39,414 nt of DNA from Flavobacteriaceae bacterium (GCA_029243165.1 JAQWSN010000020.1:1-39414), one strand, 5' to 3'. Shown: positions 18,301 through 26,490, numbered from the stretch's first letter. Notes: a model not told the origin generated them from the letters alone. Numbers and translations: made by a program.

Positions 18301-18687
18301 AAGCCATTCATTTTCTTTAAATCGTTTGGCTGTTTCTTTAACTACAGCAAAAGCTTCAGGTAAGATTTGATTGAGTAGCTCTTCTGAGGCTTTTTGTGCT
18401 GCATCATTTTGACTGTCTACTTGGAGGTAAATGTTTTCCTTTTCGTCCAGGTTCTGAATGGTTTTTACTTCCTCGAGTAAGGAGCTGATCGTTTGGTCAA
18501 ATGGAGCTCTTATTTCTGCAATTTGTTTCTTGAAGTGGCTTGTTTTTGCTCTTAATTCGTCGTGTGAGAGTACTTGTAGTTGCTCTTCAAAAGTCTTTAT
18601 TTCATGGACTAATGGAGTAATTTTACTCAGGTCTTTTTTGGTTTTGTCACCAACAAAGGTTTTCAGGATGTTGTTTAAAATACTCAT
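15325..18687 (-). CDS. secA: Preprotein translocase ATPase SecA
   Basis: Motor of the Sec pathway; drives unfolded preproteins through SecYEG at the inner membrane. Length is 1120 aa, the large Bacteroidota form. Walker A is in MQTGEGKTLVATLPV, followed by VTVNDYLAKRD. The DEAD-type Walker B region is VDEVDSVLIDDARTPLI. The second ATPase domain has TNMAGRGTDIKLS and RQLRGRSGRQGDPGSS. An enlarged segment around residues 300-410 accounts for the extra length. The C-terminus (GETKTVKFKQAEPLI) lacks the CxC zinc motif that binds SecB in proteobacteria, as is usual in this phylum. It has its own -7 box at 18724-18731. Confidence 0.97.
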   Translation of the reverse strand: MSILNNILKTFVGDKTKKDLSKITPLVHEIKTFEEQLQVLSHDELRAKTSHFKKQIAEIRAPFDQTISSLLEEVKTIQNLDEKENIYLQVDSQNDAAQKASEELLNQILPEAFAVVKETAKRFKENEWLEVTANSNDRELANDKPYIQLKGEHALWANSWDAAGKPITWDMVHYDVQLIGGIALHQGKIAEMQTGEGKTLVATLPVYLNALTGKGVHLVTVNDYLAKRDSAWMAPLFEFHGLSVDCIDYHAPNSQERRKAYQADITYGTNNEFGFDYLRDNMAHTSADLVQRKHNYAIVDEVDSVLIDDARTPLIISGPTPEGDRHEFDALKSKVGNLVTKQKGLLTSVLAEAKATIKAGNLEEGGILLLRVFRGLPKNKALIKFLSEEGVKQLLQKTENTYMQDNNREMHKIDEALYFVIDEKNNQIDLTEKGIEMLSEGNEDKNFFVLAEIGGEIAKIEAQTLDPKKEAQEKEALFKEFDIKSERIHSMNQLLKAYTLFEKDVEYVLMDNKVKIVDEQTGRIMEGRRYSDGLHQAIEAKENVKIEAATQTYATITLQNYFRMYAKLSGMTGTAVTEAGEFWEIYELDVIEIPTNRPIARKDEDDLIYKTKREKYNAVIEKVTELSLAGRPILIGTTSVEISELLSKMLNIRKIKHNVLNAKMHKKEADIVAEAGNPGVVTIATNMAGRGTDIKLSQVVKDAGGLAIIGTERHDSRRVDRQLRGRSGRQGDPGSSQFYVSLEDNLMRLFGSDRVAKVMDRMGLEDGEVIQHSMMTKSIERAQKKVEENNFGIRKRLLEYDDVMSAQREVIYKRRKHALEGSRLKLDVLNMLYDTCEEIVLNNKASNDYKNFEFEIISNFSMTAPLSADEFNEQTEDELIPKLYEALLNHYEEKQLQNAQQAYPVIKEVIERPGNSFERIVVPFTDGVKSLNVVTNLKEAYESKGKNLIDDFERNITLALIDDAWKVHLRKMDELKQSVQLAVHEQKDPLLIYKFEAFELFKSMLNKLNKEVLSFLIKGSLPSQNPSNIQEAKRPRSKEKLNISKDEVLNTEEMAQRNRQVGAGASQQQRQTIDTIVREQPKIGRNEKVTIKNVATGETKTVKFKQAEPLIKQGSWVISS

Positions 18688-18723
18688 ACAATTGTTTAGG
18701 GGTGTCTTAACATTAGTTCACTT

Positions 18724-18731
18724 CAAAAGTA
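18724..18731 (-). promoter_or_regulatory. Bacteroidota -7 box for secA
   Basis: The minus strand reads TACTTTTG, an exact TAnnTTTG, 36 nt before the secA start. It lies directly after the terminator of the DUF2795 gene, so secA appears to be an independent transcription unit. No TTG stands at 19 nt upstream. Confidence 0.5.
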
Positions 18732-18734
18732 ATT

Positions 18735-18762
18735 AAAAAAAAAGCCTCATTGAAGAGACTTT
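18735..18762 (-). terminator. Rho-independent terminator after the DUF2795 gene
   Basis: On the minus strand, AAAGTCTC, a 6 nt loop and GAGGCTTT form an 8 bp stem with one mismatch, followed by an uninterrupted run of T. It lies 20 nt after the DUF2795 stop and separates that gene from secA. Confidence 0.75.
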
Positions 18763-18783
18763 TAAAAGCTTTAATCGAGCCCA

Positions 18784-19005
18784 TTAATATTCATCTTCAT
18801 TCCAAAGATAATCCTCTTCAGTGGGAAAGTCAGGCCATATTTCTTCAATGGATTCGTAAACATCTTCTTCGTCTTCCATAGCTTGGAGGTTTTCTACCAC
18901 TTCAAGAGGAGCTCCTGTACGGATTGAAAAGTCAATCAATTCATCTTTTGTTGCCGGCCAAGGGGCATCACTTAGGTAAGAAGCAAGTTCTAGTGTCCAA
19001 TACAT
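18784..19005 (-). CDS. DUF2795 domain-containing small acidic protein
   Basis: A 73 aa protein of unknown function, very acidic (C-terminal half rich in Glu and Asp, ending EEDYLWNEDEY). The N-terminal 45 residues contain LELASYLSDAPWPATKDELI and IRTGAPLEVVENLQ, the small helical DUF2795 fold known in Bacteroidota. Cytoplasmic, with no signal. It is transcribed alone: a full TTG-N19-TAnnTTTG promoter stands upstream and a strong terminator downstream. I cannot assign a function. Confidence 0.8.
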   Translation of the reverse strand: MYWTLELASYLSDAPWPATKDELIDFSIRTGAPLEVVENLQAMEDEEDVYESIEEIWPDFPTEEDYLWNEDEY

Positions 19006-19025
19006 ACTATTGTCTATTTATTTTG

Positions 19026-19055
19026 CAAAAATAATTTTTTATGAAGAGTATGCAA
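19026..19055 (-). promoter_or_regulatory. Complete Bacteroidota promoter for the DUF2795 gene
   Basis: On the minus strand a TTG (complement of 19053-19055) is followed after exactly 19 nt by TATTTTTG (complement of 19026-19033). This is a full match to the TTG-N19-TAnnTTTG form of the phylum. The start codon follows about 20 nt after the -7 box. Confidence 0.7.
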
Positions 19056-19070
19056 CTTTTTTTAAATGTT

Positions 19071-19628
19071 TTAGTTCCCATTCCATTTCACCTCTTCAAT
19101 TTCTAAGTCTAATGCAAAGATTCTGGAGAGCGTAAAAAAGTAGTCAGAAAGTCTGTTGATGTAAGCAATTAAAGTAGCCGAAACCGGTGCTTGATGATCG
19201 AGTTCGGTTACATAACGTTCTGCTCTTCGACAGACGGATCGTGCTAAATGCGTGTAAGAAACAAGTATGTGACCGCCAGGAATCACGAAGTTTTTGAGAG
19301 GGGGTAATCTATCGGTGAGTAAGTCAATTTCTTTTTCGATAAACTGAACTTCTTCGGGTTGAAGAGGGGTTAAGTTTTTTGGAAAATCTTTTTGAGATTC
19401 CACTGCAAGTTGCGAAGCAACGGTCATTAGTTGTTTTTGAATTCTCACTAAGGTAGTTTTGGCATAGTCAAAATCGGTAGTATCTCGAATTAAACCAAGC
19501 CAAGCAGTGAGCTCATCTATGGTGCCGTAAGCTTTAATTCTAATATCGTGCTTTGGTACTCGTTTTCCAGAAAACAAGCTCGTTACTCCGTTATCTCCAG
19601 TTTTGGTGTACACTTTAATCTCTTTCAT
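19071..19628 (-). CDS. Cob(I)yrinic acid a,c-diamide adenosyltransferase, PduO type
   Basis: ATP:cob(I)alamin adenosyltransferase, which makes the adenosylcobalamin cofactor in the cytoplasm. Length is 185 aa, the single-domain PduO-type trimer. The ATP-binding N-terminus is KVYTKTGDNGVTSLFSGKRV followed by KAYGTIDELTAWLGLIRD. The C-terminal ARSVCRRAERYV helix carries the conserved Arg and Glu of the active site. No other cobalamin genes lie nearby, so it probably serves salvage for a B12-dependent enzyme elsewhere (inference). An exact -7 box lies upstream at 19673-19680. Confidence 0.92.
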   Translation of the reverse strand: MKEIKVYTKTGDNGVTSLFSGKRVPKHDIRIKAYGTIDELTAWLGLIRDTTDFDYAKTTLVRIQKQLMTVASQLAVESQKDFPKNLTPLQPEEVQFIEKEIDLLTDRLPPLKNFVIPGGHILVSYTHLARSVCRRAERYVTELDHQAPVSATLIAYINRLSDYFFTLSRIFALDLEIEEVKWNGN

Positions 19629-19672
19629 AATCGCTCTTCATCAGTACTGGTAGGTGTTTTAAATGGGCAAAA

Positions 19673-19680
19673 CAAAGGTA
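19673..19680 (-). promoter_or_regulatory. Bacteroidota -7 box for the adenosyltransferase gene
   Basis: The minus strand reads TACCTTTG, an exact TAnnTTTG, 44 nt before the start codon. The -33 position reads CTG rather than TTG and lies at the lnt stop codon, so the promoter is embedded at the end of the upstream gene. Confidence 0.5.
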
Positions 19681-19699
19681 TTAAATAATTATTTAACCT

Positions 19700-21328
19700 T
19701 CAGTTTACCAAGTCGTTATTTTGATTTTCTCTGAGTCTGCCGCTTATTGCTAGCAAAAAATAGATGCCAGCAATAAAAATTGCCCAGCGGCCGATGATGT
19801 CTCCATAACGGGTGTAAAAAGTCAATCCTTTTCGGGGTGCTACACTGCCACTAAGTACTGTTTTAGTATCGTATTCGGTTTGTTTTAGAATTTCTCCACG
19901 AGCATCGATGAGCGCTGAAATTCCGGTATTGGCGCTGCGAACAATATCACGTCGGGTTTCAATGGCTCTCAAACGCGTGTAACTCAGTAATTGTTTGTGA
20001 CCAGGCGTATTGCCCCACCAAGCATCGTTAGTAATGACAGCAAGAAAATCGGCACCTTCTTTAACATAAGCTGTCGTAAACTCACCAAAAACGGATTCCC
20101 AACAAATAATAGGCCCTACGTTAATATCAAGTCTGGGATTGTAAAAAACGTCTCTATTTTTTTGTGTTACTCTGCTGGCTACAGTACCCCCAAGATTGAT
20201 CAGAACATCTCCGAGAATGGGTTTTAAAACGGATTTCATGGGCATGTTTTCAATACCCACGACCAACTTGGATTTGTGATAAATTTGTTTCTCTTCTCTG
20301 GATTGGATGGCTAAGGCACTGTTGTAATAATCGACCCAAAGTCCATTTCTCACTTTGTTAGCGGAAAGTGAAGGAGATTGGACTTGCTTGTAGAGGTCAT
20401 AAAATTGAATGCCTGTAACCCATTGAAGGTTGGGGAAGTCCAGCACTTCTCCGAGCATTTTTTGGTAGAGTATTGTTTGGTCAAAACTTTTAAGTTCTTC
20501 TCCGTAGCCTTCTGCAAAATAGGTTTCGGGGCTAAAAACAAAATCGGTGTTTTTGGTTAAATGGGGTTTTATTTGGGCTGAAAATTCAGTAAGAAATTGC
20601 TGGTTTGTAAGATTGTATTTGGAATTGTAAGGGTCAATATTGGGTTGTTGAAGCACGACATCAATTGTTTTTTCAATGGATTCAACGTTTTGATAAAGAG
20701 TCAAGGAAAATGCAATGGGAAGTGCAATAGCAACTAAAGGAGCTGTAATTTTTTTGATAAAATTTAATTGACCCTGAGCACGACTGTAGTTTTTGATTTT
20801 TGAATAAATCCAAATGTTGATGATTAAAACCCAAAGCGATCCGCCAAAAGTACCTGTGTATTCATACCATTGAATCCAATAGATTTTTTCAGAAAAAACA
20901 TTTCCTAAGTTGAGCCAAGTCCAAGAAAAATCCCAAGATAAATGGAGTTTTTCAAAGGCAAGCCATAGTGCTATGAGAAACAAATGAGCGCTCCGCTGAG
21001 GCAATCTTCCTCTTGACCAGTGAAAGATCCAAAAAAGGATTGCATAAAAAAGACTGTTGCACAGGTTTGCAAAGAGCATTCCGAAAAAAGTAGAGTTGAA
21101 GAGCCACCAAGTGGTAATACCGTTCCAGATTAAAAAGGAAAGGTAGGCATAGGCAAAAAGTCTTAAGCCCTTACGTTTAAAAGGGTCTTGCCGGATGCTG
21201 TTTTCCAAAGATAGGAGTGGAATCAAGGCTGCGAAAATGAGTAAGGTAAAACCGTTAACAGGCCATGCCAAGCCTAGGGCAAGGCCAGAAGCTACTGCAA
21301 GAGATAAATAATGTTTTGTCGTTGACAT
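19700..21328 (-). CDS. lnt: Apolipoprotein N-acyltransferase
   Basis: Adds the third acyl chain to the N-terminal Cys of lipoproteins at the inner membrane. Length is 542 aa. The N-terminal half has about six to seven membrane helices (LSLAVASGLALGLAWP to about residue 215). The periplasmic carbon-nitrogen hydrolase domain carries the Glu-Lys-Cys triad in FVFSPETYFAEG, HKSKLVVGIENMP and GPIICWESVFGE. A last membrane helix lies near the C-terminus (FIAGIYFLLAI). The start at 21328 (MSTTKHYL) is preferred over an ATG at 21388, which would add a charged 20-residue extension and overlap pssA. It fits the lipoprotein-rich content of this window. Confidence 0.92.
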   Translation of the reverse strand: MSTTKHYLSLAVASGLALGLAWPVNGFTLLIFAALIPLLSLENSIRQDPFKRKGLRLFAYAYLSFLIWNGITTWWLFNSTFFGMLFANLCNSLFYAILFWIFHWSRGRLPQRSAHLFLIALWLAFEKLHLSWDFSWTWLNLGNVFSEKIYWIQWYEYTGTFGGSLWVLIINIWIYSKIKNYSRAQGQLNFIKKITAPLVAIALPIAFSLTLYQNVESIEKTIDVVLQQPNIDPYNSKYNLTNQQFLTEFSAQIKPHLTKNTDFVFSPETYFAEGYGEELKSFDQTILYQKMLGEVLDFPNLQWVTGIQFYDLYKQVQSPSLSANKVRNGLWVDYYNSALAIQSREEKQIYHKSKLVVGIENMPMKSVLKPILGDVLINLGGTVASRVTQKNRDVFYNPRLDINVGPIICWESVFGEFTTAYVKEGADFLAVITNDAWWGNTPGHKQLLSYTRLRAIETRRDIVRSANTGISALIDARGEILKQTEYDTKTVLSGSVAPRKGLTFYTRYGDIIGRWAIFIAGIYFLLAISGRLRENQNNDLVN

Positions 21329-21351
21329 TTCTGCGAATTTATATTTTTTTG

Positions 21352-22140
21352 ATGCCAATGCAATTACTATCTTGTCAAAAAAATCCATTTCTTGTGCATC
21401 TTCTAAAACGGAATATTCCCAATTTTTTTACGGCTTTAAATTTTCTTTGCGGATGCTTTGCCGTTTATTTAGCGTTTAAAAACCTTTTTGAGGCTGCTTT
21501 TTTAATGGTTTTTCTCGGAGCATTTTTTGATTTATTTGATGGTTTTTTTGCACGTCTTCTTCGAGTCGAGAGCCAATTCGGACTCCAGTTTGATTCTATG
21601 GCAGATTTAATCACTAGTGGATTAGCACCGGGCATGGTGATGTACAAGTTGTTTTTGGAAATAGGAATCCGAGAAATGGATATGAGTTTTATGGTTCTCC
21701 GAAATGAATTTACTTTTTCATTTGCTCCCTATGCACTGGTTGGTTTTTTGATTTCATTAGGGGCTGCCATTCGTCTGGCTCAATTCAATATTGATGCTGA
21801 ACAGCGGGATGAATTTAAAGGACTTCCCGCTCCTGCAAATGCTTTGTTTATTGTGGCCTTACCGTTACTTATTGAACATCCCTTTTTTTTAAGTGTCAAA
21901 CCCATGTTAGCAACCTATCCGGCATTATTGAGCATCTGTTTGGTATCAGCAATTTTGATGAACATCCGATTGCCTCTTTTTTCGTTTAAAATCAAATCCA
22001 TGAGGATACAAGATTACGGATATCAGTTTGTGTTGCTCTTGTTTGTTTTTCCTGCTTTTTATTTTTTCCAGTGGGTTGCTTTGCCTCTTTTGATTATTGT
22101 TTATTTAATTTTAAACGTAATTCGGAACAGTTTCAGCTGA
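21352..22140 (+). CDS. pssA: CDP-diacylglycerol-serine O-phosphatidyltransferase
   Basis: Makes phosphatidylserine, the precursor of phosphatidylethanolamine, at the inner membrane. CDP-alcohol phosphatidyltransferase signature DxxDGxxARxxxxxSxFGxxxDSxxD is visible as FDLFDGFFARLLR and SQFGLQFDSMADLI. About seven to eight hydrophobic spans. The start is uncertain: ATG at 21352 or 21358, or a GTG at about 21394 giving HLLKRNIPNFFTALNFLCG, which resembles the usual family N-terminus. Divergent from lnt with only 23 bp between the starts, so the promoters must overlap coding sequence. It converges on lptB at the 3' end. Confidence 0.9.
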   Translation: MPMQLLSCQKNPFLVHLLKRNIPNFFTALNFLCGCFAVYLAFKNLFEAAFLMVFLGAFFDLFDGFFARLLRVESQFGLQFDSMADLITSGLAPGMVMYKLFLEIGIREMDMSFMVLRNEFTFSFAPYALVGFLISLGAAIRLAQFNIDAEQRDEFKGLPAPANALFIVALPLLIEHPFFLSVKPMLATYPALLSICLVSAILMNIRLPLFSFKIKSMRIQDYGYQFVLLLFVFPAFYFFQWVALPLLIIVYLILNVIRNSFS

Positions 22141-22204
22141 GTATTATTTCCCTTGGAGCAAACGGATTTGGGTTTTAACAGACTAAGATTGTGTCGTTAC
22201 TGTT

Positions 22205-22945
22205 TTAAAAAGAAAGTTTCTTTTTTCTAAGTTCAAAATTCTGACCTAAATACACCTTTCGAACCATTTCATCATCTGCAAGTTCTTCTGGAGTTCCTGC
22301 TTTTAGAATACTTCCTTCAAACATGAGGTAGGTTTTGTCAGTGATGGCAAGGGTTTCTTGAACGTTATGGTCTGTTATTAAAATGCCAATATTTTTTTTC
22401 TTTAAGTGGGCAACAATACGCTGAATATCTTCTACAGCAACAGGGTCAACTCCTGCAAAAGGTTCATCTAATAAGACAAATTTGGGGTCAGTTGCTAAAG
22501 CACGAGCAATTTCTGTTCTTCTGCGTTCGCCCCCTGAGAGTAAATCACCTCTGTTTTTGCGAATGTGGGTCAGGCCAAATTCTTCGAGTAAAGATTCCAT
22601 TTTTTCTTTTTGAGCGGTTTTACTTAAATCAGTCATTTGAAGTACACTCAAAATATTTTCTTCAACGCTTAATTTTCTAAAGACTGAGGCTTCTTGTGCC
22701 AGATAACCAATGCCTTGTTGCGCTCTGCGATACATTGGAAATTTTGTAATTTCCTGATCGTCTAAATAAATGCTACCTCCATTGGGTTTGATAAGTCCAA
22801 CAATCATGTAAAATGAAGTTGTTTTTCCAGCTCCATTAGGCCCTAGCAGTCCCACGATTTCTCCTTGTGAAACTTCCAGTGAAATTCCCTTGACTACTTT
22901 TCTACCCTTGTAGGCTTTTTCAATATTTAATGCACTTAATTTCAT
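22205..22945 (-). CDS. lptB: LPS export ABC transporter ATP-binding protein
   Basis: ATPase of the LptB2FG complex that extracts lipopolysaccharide from the inner membrane. Length is 246 aa, single ABC domain. Walker A is GPNGAGKTTSF; the Q-loop region is GIGYLAQEASVFRKLSVEEN, typical of LptB; the signature is LSGGERRRTEIARAL; Walker B is FVLLDEPFAGVDP; the switch His is in ITDHNVQETL. It follows the AhpD-like gene by 6 nt and tatC before that, so it is the last of a three-gene unit. Confidence 0.93.
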   Translation of the reverse strand: MKLSALNIEKAYKGRKVVKGISLEVSQGEIVGLLGPNGAGKTTSFYMIVGLIKPNGGSIYLDDQEITKFPMYRRAQQGIGYLAQEASVFRKLSVEENILSVLQMTDLSKTAQKEKMESLLEEFGLTHIRKNRGDLLSGGERRRTEIARALATDPKFVLLDEPFAGVDPVAVEDIQRIVAHLKKKNIGILITDHNVQETLAITDKTYLMFEGSILKAGTPEELADDEMVRKVYLGQNFELRKKKLSF

Positions 22946-22951
22946 ATCAAC

Positions 22952-23302
22952 TTATTTGGCATTTGACGCTATGTGTTCCCAGTATTCATTGGCTTTTCTC
23001 AGATGAGGAATAACAATGCTTCCCCCTACAACGGTTGCAATTTCTAAAGCTTCCATCACCGCTTTTTTGGATAAATTTTCTTGATGACATTTTTCTAGGT
23101 GGTATTTAATACAATCGTCGCAGCGAAGTACTGTAGACGCTACCAAGCCTAAAAGCTCTTTGGTTGAGGTTTCAAGTTCTCCTTTTTGATAAGCGCTTTG
23201 GTCTAAATTAAAAATGCGCTTCAATGAAGTGGATGCATCGGTTAGCAATTGCTCGTTCATTCTACTTCTGTAGTCGTTAAATTCTGAAACGGGATTAGAC
23301 AT
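22952..23302 (-). CDS. Carboxymuconolactone decarboxylase/AhpD-like protein
   Basis: A 116 aa all-helical protein of the CMD/AhpD family. The redox motif CDDC followed by IKYHLEKCHQE fits the AhpD-type CxxC and downstream His arrangement, so a thiol peroxidase or disulfide relay role is likely rather than a true decarboxylase. Its start overlaps the end of tatC by 8 nt and it precedes lptB by 6 nt. The functional tie to Tat or LPS export is unclear; the association may only be transcriptional. Confidence 0.82.
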   Translation of the reverse strand: MSNPVSEFNDYRSRMNEQLLTDASTSLKRIFNLDQSAYQKGELETSTKELLGLVASTVLRCDDCIKYHLEKCHQENLSKKAVMEALEIATVVGGSIVIPHLRKANEYWEHIASNAK

Positions 23303-24119
23303 CTTGAAGTGCTTTATTTTGATTTCTGGTTACCACTTTTGCAATAATGATACTTACTTCATAAAGAATAAGAATAGGAATACTGACAATAATTTGACTT
23401 GCAATGTCTGGAGGGGTAATAATTGCCGATAAACTCAATACGAGTACGAGAGAAATTTTTCTATTCTTTCTTAAAAATTCTGGTGTAACAATACCTACCC
23501 GTGTCAGAAAGTAAATGATAATAGGTAATTCAAAAATAATACCTGAAGCCAGTACAGAGGCTCTGAGGAGTCCAATGTAACTACTTAAATCAAAATCGTT
23601 AAAGATTTCACTACTCACCGAATAATTTCCAAGGAAATTGATCGATAGTGGGGTAACGATGTAGTAGCCAAACAATACACCGATAAAAAAGAGAAGTGAA
23701 GCAATAAAAATAAAACCGCGAGCATTTTTACGTTCTTTTTCATAAAGTCCTGGGCTGATGAATTTCCAAAATTCAAAAACGATGTAAGGAAAAGAAACGA
23801 TAAAACCAGCCAATACGGAAGTCCAGAGATGTGCTGAGAATTGTCCCGCTACGGTTCGGCTCTGAATTCTAAAAGGTAATTCTTCGATGCAAAAACTGCT
23901 TCCTTGTCCCAATGTTTGTGAAAGTGAACAAAACCAACGGTAGGTTACAAAGTCCTTATTTTTGGGTCCAAAGAGTAAAACATCAAAAATAAAATCTTTA
24001 AAAATAAAAGCAACAGTAGCAATAATAACTATTGCCAGCACCGATCGAATCAAATGCCAGCGTAGTTCCTCCAAATGATCTAAAAAAGACATTTCGTCTT
24101 TAGCTGATTCTTTACTCAT
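23295..24119 (-). CDS. tatC: Sec-independent protein translocase TatC
   Basis: Multispanning receptor of the twin-arginine pathway for folded proteins. Length is 274 aa with six predicted spans. The N-terminal MSFLDHLEELRWHLIRSV is the TatC signature, with the conserved Glu in the cytoplasmic N-tail. SFPYIVFEFWKFISPGLYEKER, shown here only in part as the FWKFISPGLYEKER core, is the first cytoplasmic loop. The periplasmic first loop is larger than in E. coli and contains two Cys. It heads the unit tatC, AhpD-like gene, lptB. No TatA is seen in this window. Confidence 0.94.
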   Translation of the reverse strand: MSKESAKDEMSFLDHLEELRWHLIRSVLAIVIIATVAFIFKDFIFDVLLFGPKNKDFVTYRWFCSLSQTLGQGSSFCIEELPFRIQSRTVAGQFSAHLWTSVLAGFIVSFPYIVFEFWKFISPGLYEKERKNARGFIFIASLLFFIGVLFGYYIVTPLSINFLGNYSVSSEIFNDFDLSSYIGLLRASVLASGIIFELPIIIYFLTRVGIVTPEFLRKNRKISLVLVLSLSAIITPPDIASQIIVSIPILILYEVSIIIAKVVTRNQNKALQDV

Positions 24120-24303
24120 ATTTAAGATTCTCGAATTTGGTTTGGAAGTGCTAAAATATCAAAAACAAATGGGAAGTCTATTTTTTTTTGATTTAAACTT
24201 TGATGTTGATAAAAGTTAAAACCTAAGGAACTTGAATTTGAACAACTCCAATAATTATGGTATATTGAGGATGAAAAAGAAAATTAACTCATTCCATATT
24301 TTA

Positions 24304-26490
24304 ATGAAAAAGGATGATATAAAAATCAAACTCAAAGAGTATTTCGGTTTTTCATCGTTTAAAGGGTTGCAAGAATCCGTAATTCAAAATGTATTGGATC
24401 AAAATGACAGCTTTGTCATAATGCCTACAGGGGGTGGCAAGTCCCTTTGCTATCAGCTTCCTGCCTTGATTCAAGAGGGAACCTCAATCGTAGTATCGCC
24501 TCTAATTGCCTTGATGAAAGATCAAGTGGACACCATAAGGGGAATTTCTTCTGAGGATGGTGTTGCTCATGTTTTGAACTCTTCTTTAAATAAAACAGCC
24601 ATAGCCCAAGTAAAAAGTGATATCCGTTCAGGTATTACAAAATTGCTGTATGTTGCCCCAGAGTCACTTTCTAAGCAAGAAAATATTGATTTTTTTAAAT
24701 CAATAAAAATTTCCTTTCTCGCCATTGATGAAGCGCATTGTATTTCCGAATGGGGTCATGATTTTAGACCAGAATACAGGAATTTAAGGATCATTTTGGA
24801 GCAGTTCAATCAACGGGTACCCATTATTGCCCTTACTGCTACAGCTACCCCAAAAGTTCAGGAGGACATTATGAAGAATTTGAGGATTACGGATGCAAAA
24901 GTATTTAAAGCCTCGTTTAACAGACCCAATCTTTATTATGAAGTTCGACCCAAAACGACACAGGTAGATTCGGATATTATTCGATTTGTAAAGCAAAACC
25001 CGAATAAGTCTGGGATTATTTATTGTCTTTCGCGTAAACGAGTTGAAGAATTGGCACAAACACTTCAGGTGAATGGTCTGAATGCATTGCCTTATCATGC
25101 TGGTTTGGATGCTAAGTCGAGAGTTATTCATCAAGATCGCTTTTTAAAAGATGATTGTGATATTATTGTTGCAACCATCGCTTTTGGTATGGGAATCGAC
25201 AAGCCAGATGTTCGATTTGTCATTCACCATGATATTCCTAAAAGTATTGAAAGTTATTATCAAGAAACGGGAAGAGCGGGTCGTGATGGTGGAGAAGGGC
25301 ATTGTTTGGCTTTTTATGCTTACAAGGATATTGAAAAGCTCGAGAAGTTTATGTCGGGAAAACCACTGGCAGAACAGGAAATAGGAATGGCTTTACTGGC
25401 AGATATGGTAGCCTATGCAGAAACATCGATGTCGAGAAGGAAGTTTATCCTTCACTATTTCGGCGAATCTTTTGATAATGAAACGGGAGAGGGAGGCCAG
25501 ATGGATGATAATATGCGTTACCCCAAAAAACAGGTCGAGGCTCAAAAGGAATTAGGAATTTTACTGAAAGCTATTCAGCAGACCAAAGAAAAGTTCAAAG
25601 CAAAAGAGATCGTAAAAACATTACTAGGAGAAACAAATGCACTGATAAGTTCTCATAAAATAAATGAATTAGAAGTATTTGGGACGGGAAGTGCACAAGA
25701 TCGATCTTATTGGATGGCATTAATTCGGCAGGGACTTGTTGCAGGATTTTTAGCCAAAGAAATTGAAACTTACGGTGTTGTTCGATTGACGGATAAAGGA
25801 AAACAATTCCTCCAAAGCCCTATGCGTTTTAAAATGACCGAGGATCACAAATATGAAGATGTAGAATCTCACAACGTGGTGATCAATAAATCGAAAGGGA
25901 TTGACAACGTTTTGATGAAACTTTTACTAAGTTTAAGAAAAGAGGTTGCAGCGTCTGGAGCCGTACCACCCTATGCTGTTTTTCAGGAGTATTCTTTGGA
26001 AGACATGTGTCTTAAATATCCAATTAGTGAAGAAGAATTGGTCAACATCAATGGCGTAGGCGAGGGAAAAGCAAAACGTTATGGTAAAAAGTTTATCGAA
26101 CTCATAAAAAACTACATTGAAGAGAACCAAATTTTAAGACCCGATGATTTAATCGTTAAGAGTACCGGGACTAATTCCTCACTAAAGCTTTTCTTAATTC
26201 AGAGCATTGATCGGAAATTACCTTTTGAAGACATTGCAGATGCCAAAGGGATGGAAATGAATAAACTAATTTCAGAAATTGAAACTATTGTTTTTGCAGG
26301 GACGAAACTGAACATAGATTATTATTTGGAAGATTTATTTGATGAAGATCAGATGGAAGATTTGTATGATTATTTCATAGAAGCTGAGTCTGATTCCATC
26401 GCTGCAGCTCAGGAAGAATTTGAAGGAGATTATGAAGAGGAAGAACTTCGTCTCTACCGGATCAAGTTCATGAGTGAAATTGCCAATTAA
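24304..26490 (+). CDS. recQ: ATP-dependent DNA helicase RecQ
   Basis: 3'-5' DNA helicase for recombination and replication-fork repair; 728 aa. Walker A is MPTGGGKSLCYQLPAL, motif II is AIDEAHCISEWGHDFRPEY, motif III is ALTATATPKV, and motif VI is YYQETGRAGRDGG. In the RQC region the four zinc-binding cysteines are absent: where relatives have Cys-rich sequence it reads SMSRRKFILHYFGESF and then GEGGQMDDNMRYPKKQ. An HRDC domain (near LEDMCLKYPISEEEL and VNINGVGEGKAKRYG) and a C-terminal acidic helical tail follow. Start chosen at 24304 (MKKDDIKIKLKEYFG); an ATG at 24271 and a TTG at 24232 are in frame. The 184 bp upstream of it hold no gene. Confidence 0.93.
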   Translation: MKKDDIKIKLKEYFGFSSFKGLQESVIQNVLDQNDSFVIMPTGGGKSLCYQLPALIQEGTSIVVSPLIALMKDQVDTIRGISSEDGVAHVLNSSLNKTAIAQVKSDIRSGITKLLYVAPESLSKQENIDFFKSIKISFLAIDEAHCISEWGHDFRPEYRNLRIILEQFNQRVPIIALTATATPKVQEDIMKNLRITDAKVFKASFNRPNLYYEVRPKTTQVDSDIIRFVKQNPNKSGIIYCLSRKRVEELAQTLQVNGLNALPYHAGLDAKSRVIHQDRFLKDDCDIIVATIAFGMGIDKPDVRFVIHHDIPKSIESYYQETGRAGRDGGEGHCLAFYAYKDIEKLEKFMSGKPLAEQEIGMALLADMVAYAETSMSRRKFILHYFGESFDNETGEGGQMDDNMRYPKKQVEAQKELGILLKAIQQTKEKFKAKEIVKTLLGETNALISSHKINELEVFGTGSAQDRSYWMALIRQGLVAGFLAKEIETYGVVRLTDKGKQFLQSPMRFKMTEDHKYEDVESHNVVINKSKGIDNVLMKLLLSLRKEVAASGAVPPYAVFQEYSLEDMCLKYPISEEELVNINGVGEGKAKRYGKKFIELIKNYIEENQILRPDDLIVKSTGTNSSLKLFLIQSIDRKLPFEDIADAKGMEMNKLISEIETIVFAGTKLNIDYYLEDLFDEDQMEDLYDYFIEAESDSIAAAQEEFEGDYEEEELRLYRIKFMSEIAN

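Noticed and set aside
21322-21345. TTGACA and TATATT between lnt and pssA as a sigma70 promoter
   Set aside because: The spacer is only 12 nt, and this phylum does not use the -35/-10 form for its main sigma factor.
21265-21351. Longer N-terminus of PssA from 21265
   Set aside because: It would lie antisense over the start of lnt, and its sequence does not resemble the family N-terminus.
24120-24303. Possible missing gene between tatC and recQ
   Set aside because: I expected a sugar-phosphate isomerase gene here from memory of other flavobacteria, but the 184 bp contain no coding remnant, so nothing in this sequence shows a loss.
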